The notes under the pieces were generated by a model, which saw only the letters and a program-made list of their open reading frames with translations, searched no databases and was not told the DNA's origin. Of a stretch of 64,000 bases of DNA, positions 61,370-64,000 are shown piece by piece (position 1 is the first letter of the stretch; every line of letters starts with the position of its first letter). The position numbers and the translations under genes were made by a program. Origin of the DNA: CAVRAZ01 sp963719135. GTDB taxonomy: Bacteria; Pseudomonadota; Gammaproteobacteria; DSM-19610. The DNA lies in NCBI GenBank assembly GCA_963719135.1, contig CAVRAZ010000006.1:573890-637889 (forward strand), read 5' to 3'.

Positions 61370-62914
61370 CTAGGCCTTGTCGAGCTTCTCCTTCAAGCGC
61401 TCGCACAGGGTGCTCAATACCTTGATCCGCGCATGACGCTTGTCGTTGCCTTCGACCAGCGTCCAGGGCGCGTTGAGTGTGCTGGTGTACTGCACCATGT
61501 CGTGTACGGCCAGTTCGTAGTCCTCCCACTTCTCGCGGTTGCGCCAGTCCTCCTCGGTCAGTTTCCAGCGCTTGTAGGGTATCTGTTCGCGGGCCTTGAA
61601 GCGTGCGAGCTGTTCGTCCTTGGTGATGTGCACCCAGTACTTGAGCAGCACAATGCCGTGTTCGACCAGTTGCTCCTCGAAGTCGTTGATCTCGGCATAG
61701 GCGCGCCGCCACGCCTCCTCGCCGGCATAACCCTCGACGCGCTCGACCAGCACCCGGCCGTACCAGCTCCGGTCATAGATGGTCAGACGCCCGGAGCGGG
61801 ACAGGTGCCGCCAGAAGCGCCACAGATGATGGTGCGCACGCTCTTCGTCGGTCGGCGCGGAGAACGGCAGCACCTGGTAGTTGCGCGCATCCAGGGGCGC
61901 GGTGATGCGGCGGATGTTGCCGCCCTTGCCCGCCGCATCCGGGCCTTCGAACACCAGGATGGTCGAGACCTTGCTGGTCAGCGCGGTGCGGCACAGCAGG
62001 TTGAGTCTGGCCTGATATTCCTTGAGCTGGCGTTGGTACGCCTCCTTGCCGAGCGACTTCGACATGTCGAGGCTGCTCAACATCAGCCTGGGCGACGGCG
62101 CGGCGCGCAACGCCGCCGCATCCCCTGCCGGCGACTCCGCGGTCACGACGATACCGGCGGAAGCGGCGCGCCGCTGTTCGCCGGCTTCACGCCGCCAGCG
62201 GTTGTCGTCGAGACGCGTGCGCACGGCATCGCGGATGATGCCGCCCACGGTCAGGCTGCGGAAGTTGAAATTCTCGCCCTCGATGATGTTCCAGGGCGCG
62301 CGGCCGGTGCTGGTGCGCATGATGGTGCGTTCGGCCGCCTCGATGAACTGGTCGTACATGCCCCAGTGCTTCCAGTCGCGCTCGGTCACGCGCCAGCGCG
62401 TCAGCGCATCCTTCTCCAGCGATTTCAGCCGTCGCTTCTGCGCCGCCTTGCTGAGGTGCATCCAGAATTTGAGAATCACCGCGCCGTCCTCGGCCAGCGC
62501 GTTCTCGAAGGCGACGATGCGGTCGAGACTGTCGACGAACGCGGGAATATCCACGGCACCGTTGACCCGGTCCAGCACCGGACGCGAATACCAGGAACTC
62601 AGAAACAGGCCGATCTGGCCGCGCGGCGGAAGGTCGCGCCAGAAGCGCCAGTACTCCGGGCGTTCGCGCTCCTCGTCGGACGGCTCCTTGTATGCGCGGG
62701 TCTTGATCCAGCGCGGGTCCATCCACGCGTTGAGCAGATTGATGGTCTGCCCCTTGCCGGCGCCGTCCACGCCCGCAAACAGGACGATGAGCGGGAACTC
62801 GCCGTCGACACTCAGATCGCGCTGAACCTCGAGCAGCTCCTGGCGGAGCAGGGGTTCGCGTTCTTTGTATTCGCTTTTCGCGATTCTGGAACCCAGTTCC
62901 GCTGCTTCGAACAT
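61370..62914 (-). CDS. pap: Polyphosphate:AMP phosphotransferase (tandem PPK2 domains)
   Basis: 514 residues with two PPK2 domains. Each has a Walker A: FAGVDGAGKGQ (about 48) and FEGPDAAGKGG (about 320); each also has a Walker B/Asp loop (SSWYSRPVLDRV; DRSWYGRVLVERV). Tandem architecture is typical of Pap, which makes ADP from AMP and polyphosphate. ATG 62914 has a GGGGGGACGAG-type site. Completes the polyphosphate set with ppx and ppk1 20 kb away. Confidence 0.93.
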   Translation of the reverse strand: MFEAAELGSRIAKSEYKEREPLLRQELLEVQRDLSVDGEFPLIVLFAGVDGAGKGQTINLLNAWMDPRWIKTRAYKEPSDEERERPEYWRFWRDLPPRGQIGLFLSSWYSRPVLDRVNGAVDIPAFVDSLDRIVAFENALAEDGAVILKFWMHLSKAAQKRRLKSLEKDALTRWRVTERDWKHWGMYDQFIEAAERTIMRTSTGRAPWNIIEGENFNFRSLTVGGIIRDAVRTRLDDNRWRREAGEQRRAASAGIVVTAESPAGDAAALRAAPSPRLMLSSLDMSKSLGKEAYQRQLKEYQARLNLLCRTALTSKVSTILVFEGPDAAGKGGNIRRITAPLDARNYQVLPFSAPTDEERAHHHLWRFWRHLSRSGRLTIYDRSWYGRVLVERVEGYAGEEAWRRAYAEINDFEEQLVEHGIVLLKYWVHITKDEQLARFKAREQIPYKRWKLTEEDWRNREKWEDYELAVHDMVQYTSTLNAPWTLVEGNDKRHARIKVLSTLCERLKEKLDKA

Positions 62915-63115
62915 CTCGTCCCCCCCGGGCGGGCAAGTATCTGGAACCTGTCTGATCCGCGACGCGCGACTCGAGCGCGGCTGCCACGCCGGGGCAAGCC
63001 CCTGGGCTAGTGTAGCAACGGACAGTCGGATGCCGGAAGAGACGATCGTCTGCAAGACATTGCGGCCGCCGGCGGTGAGCGCGGAATTGCCCGAAAATAT
63101 CCGGTGAACCCGGGG

Positions 63116-63751
63116 TTAGGTACGGCGCTCCAGTCCGCGCGCGCGCCCGGCGCGCACCGCCGCCGCGGTGACGAGCATCGCGACGACCGCGCCGCTGAAG
63201 GCCAGGAACATGTCCTCCTGCGAGTCCCACTCATCGCCCTGTGTGCCGAGATAGGCCACGCCGAGTTCGGGACTGACGATCATGGCGACCACGCCTTCCA
63301 TGACTTCGTAAAAGCCGCTGAACGCCAGCACCAGGGCGACGGTCATGAAATAGGACCAGCCCCGCCGCACGCCGGTCACACGAAGCTGCCACTCGCGCAA
63401 CGGGTATGCCAGCAGCAGACCGAAACAGAAGTGCACGATGCGGTCGTAGTGATTGCGCGCCAGGCCCAGCGCGTCCTGCAGCCAGAACCCGAACGGCACT
63501 TCGGCATAGGTGTAGTGCGCCCCCACCAGATGCAGGCTCATGAAGATGGTGAACAGCAGATACGAGCGGGTGGAGAAGGTAAAGCGGCGGTAGGTGGCCA
63601 GCAGCAGCCCACCGTAGACAAACACCAGCAGGTTTTCCAGAAACCAGTCGCGGCGGCTGACCGGTTCGACCGCGGTGACGACCCACAGCAGCACCAGCCA
63701 GATCGACATGGCCAGGACGGGGCCTTGCCTCGAATGCACTTGATCGGTCAA
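63116..63751 (-). CDS. DUF2238 membrane protein (YjdF-like)
   Basis: About 211 residues with around six hydrophobic helices: WLVLLWVVTAVEP, ENLLVFVYGGLLLATYR, YLLFTIFMSLHLVGAHYTYAEVPFG and FSGFYEVMEGVVAMIVSPE are typical DUF2238 segments, as is GTQGDEWDSQEDMFLAF near the end. Function unknown. The open frame runs to 63976 but the extra residues are Arg/Pro-rich and not family-like. TTG 63751 has GAGAGG 5 bases upstream; GTG 63757 and ATG 63709 are alternatives. Confidence 0.75.
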   Translation of the reverse strand: MTDQVHSRQGPVLAMSIWLVLLWVVTAVEPVSRRDWFLENLLVFVYGGLLLATYRRFTFSTRSYLLFTIFMSLHLVGAHYTYAEVPFGFWLQDALGLARNHYDRIVHFCFGLLLAYPLREWQLRVTGVRRGWSYFMTVALVLAFSGFYEVMEGVVAMIVSPELGVAYLGTQGDEWDSQEDMFLAFSGAVVAMLVTAAAVRAGRARGLERRT

Positions 63752-64000
63752 TTGCACCTCTCGTGAGACGTTGCGGGAAACCGGCTGCGACCGCGGGCTC
63801 CAGGCAAACGGGCATGATATCACCGGCGGCGTGACGCCGTCGCCAGGGCGACCGTGATGTCCTTGAGCCCCACCCGCCGATTGCGCTGGAGTTCGCCAGC
63901 GCGGTCGCGGACGAAACACCGGCTGCCGCCGGCGACTTCGGTCCTTCACCAGTGGATTCGATGAGGTATCCGGCATCCTCTCGAATGTCTTTTCGCGACC

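Noticed and set aside
61433..63010. 525-residue open frame opposite pap
   Set aside because: Antisense to a two-domain PPK2 enzyme with Walker motifs in both halves; no recognisable fold in the frame.
63752..63976. N-terminal extension of the DUF2238 frame, and a minus-strand reading ending VGLKDITVALATASRRR near 63830
   Set aside because: The extension is Arg/Pro-rich with no helices. The other reading could be the tail of a gene beyond the window but is only about 40 residues after a stop, too little to call.

Overview
The window looks like chromosome of a GC-rich gammaproteobacterium. I infer this from gene order: a Pseudomonas-style Pil-Chp chemosensory cluster next to gshB-tonB-yqgE-yqgF-pyrR-pyrB-pyrC', pilT/pilU beside proC-yggT-yggU, and an exoIII/pyrE - argB - algC - dut - coaBC - radC - rpmB - rpmG block. 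A purple-sulfur or sulfur-oxidising lineage (Chromatiales-like) would fit, but no gene here proves it. I saw no rRNA, tRNA, CRISPR array, prophage or transposase gene; nearly everything is core chromosome.

Region by region. 1-0.9 kb: the end of bioA, then rsmE. 1.1-12.4 kb, minus strand: the twitching chemosensory cluster pilG, pilH, pilI, pilJ, chpA, chpB, chpC. pilJ is split by a one-base frameshift, and no pilK methyltransferase gene is present. 12.6-19.4 kb, plus strand: glutathione synthetase, a TonB-like protein, AlgH/YqgE, RuvX/YqgF and a pyrimidine set (pyrR, pyrB, non-catalytic pyrC', pyrK-like). 19.5-21.7 kb, minus: the retraction ATPases pilU and pilT. 21.8-26.3 kb, plus: proC, yggT, yggU, a dynamin-like GTPase and a DUF4426 protein. 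26.3-36.5 kb: membrane transporters, an ExoIII-family nuclease in the position Crc occupies in pseudomonads, pyrE, a frameshifted DUF4124 gene, argB, a membrane-anchored algC, dut and coaBC. 36.5-40.4 kb: radC, rpmB, rpmG, a desaturase and an EAL-HDOD protein.

40.5-63.8 kb: polyphosphate metabolism recurs here (ppx and ppk1 convergent, and a tandem-domain PPK2-type Pap near 62 kb). Between lie a hydantoinase-A-like gene overlapping a globin-coupled sensor with a degenerate GGDEF motif, a Gld-type ABC transporter with DUF4340 partner, mutM, a gutted universal stress gene, a Na/Pi cotransporter-like protein, a CorC-type CBS protein, an intact universal stress protein, a one-haem cytochrome c, an apparently exported PIMT and a large spermidine-synthase-like membrane protein.

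The strongest points for a second look are three broken genes (pilJ, a DUF4124 gene, a usp remnant), several enzymes or regulators that lack signature residues (ChpB receiver, PyrC', the GGDEF protein), and three palindromic or terminal-inverted-repeat intergenic elements. I found no clearly new multi-gene defence or biosynthetic system. The degenerate GGDEF/hyuA pair is the least conventional gene association.
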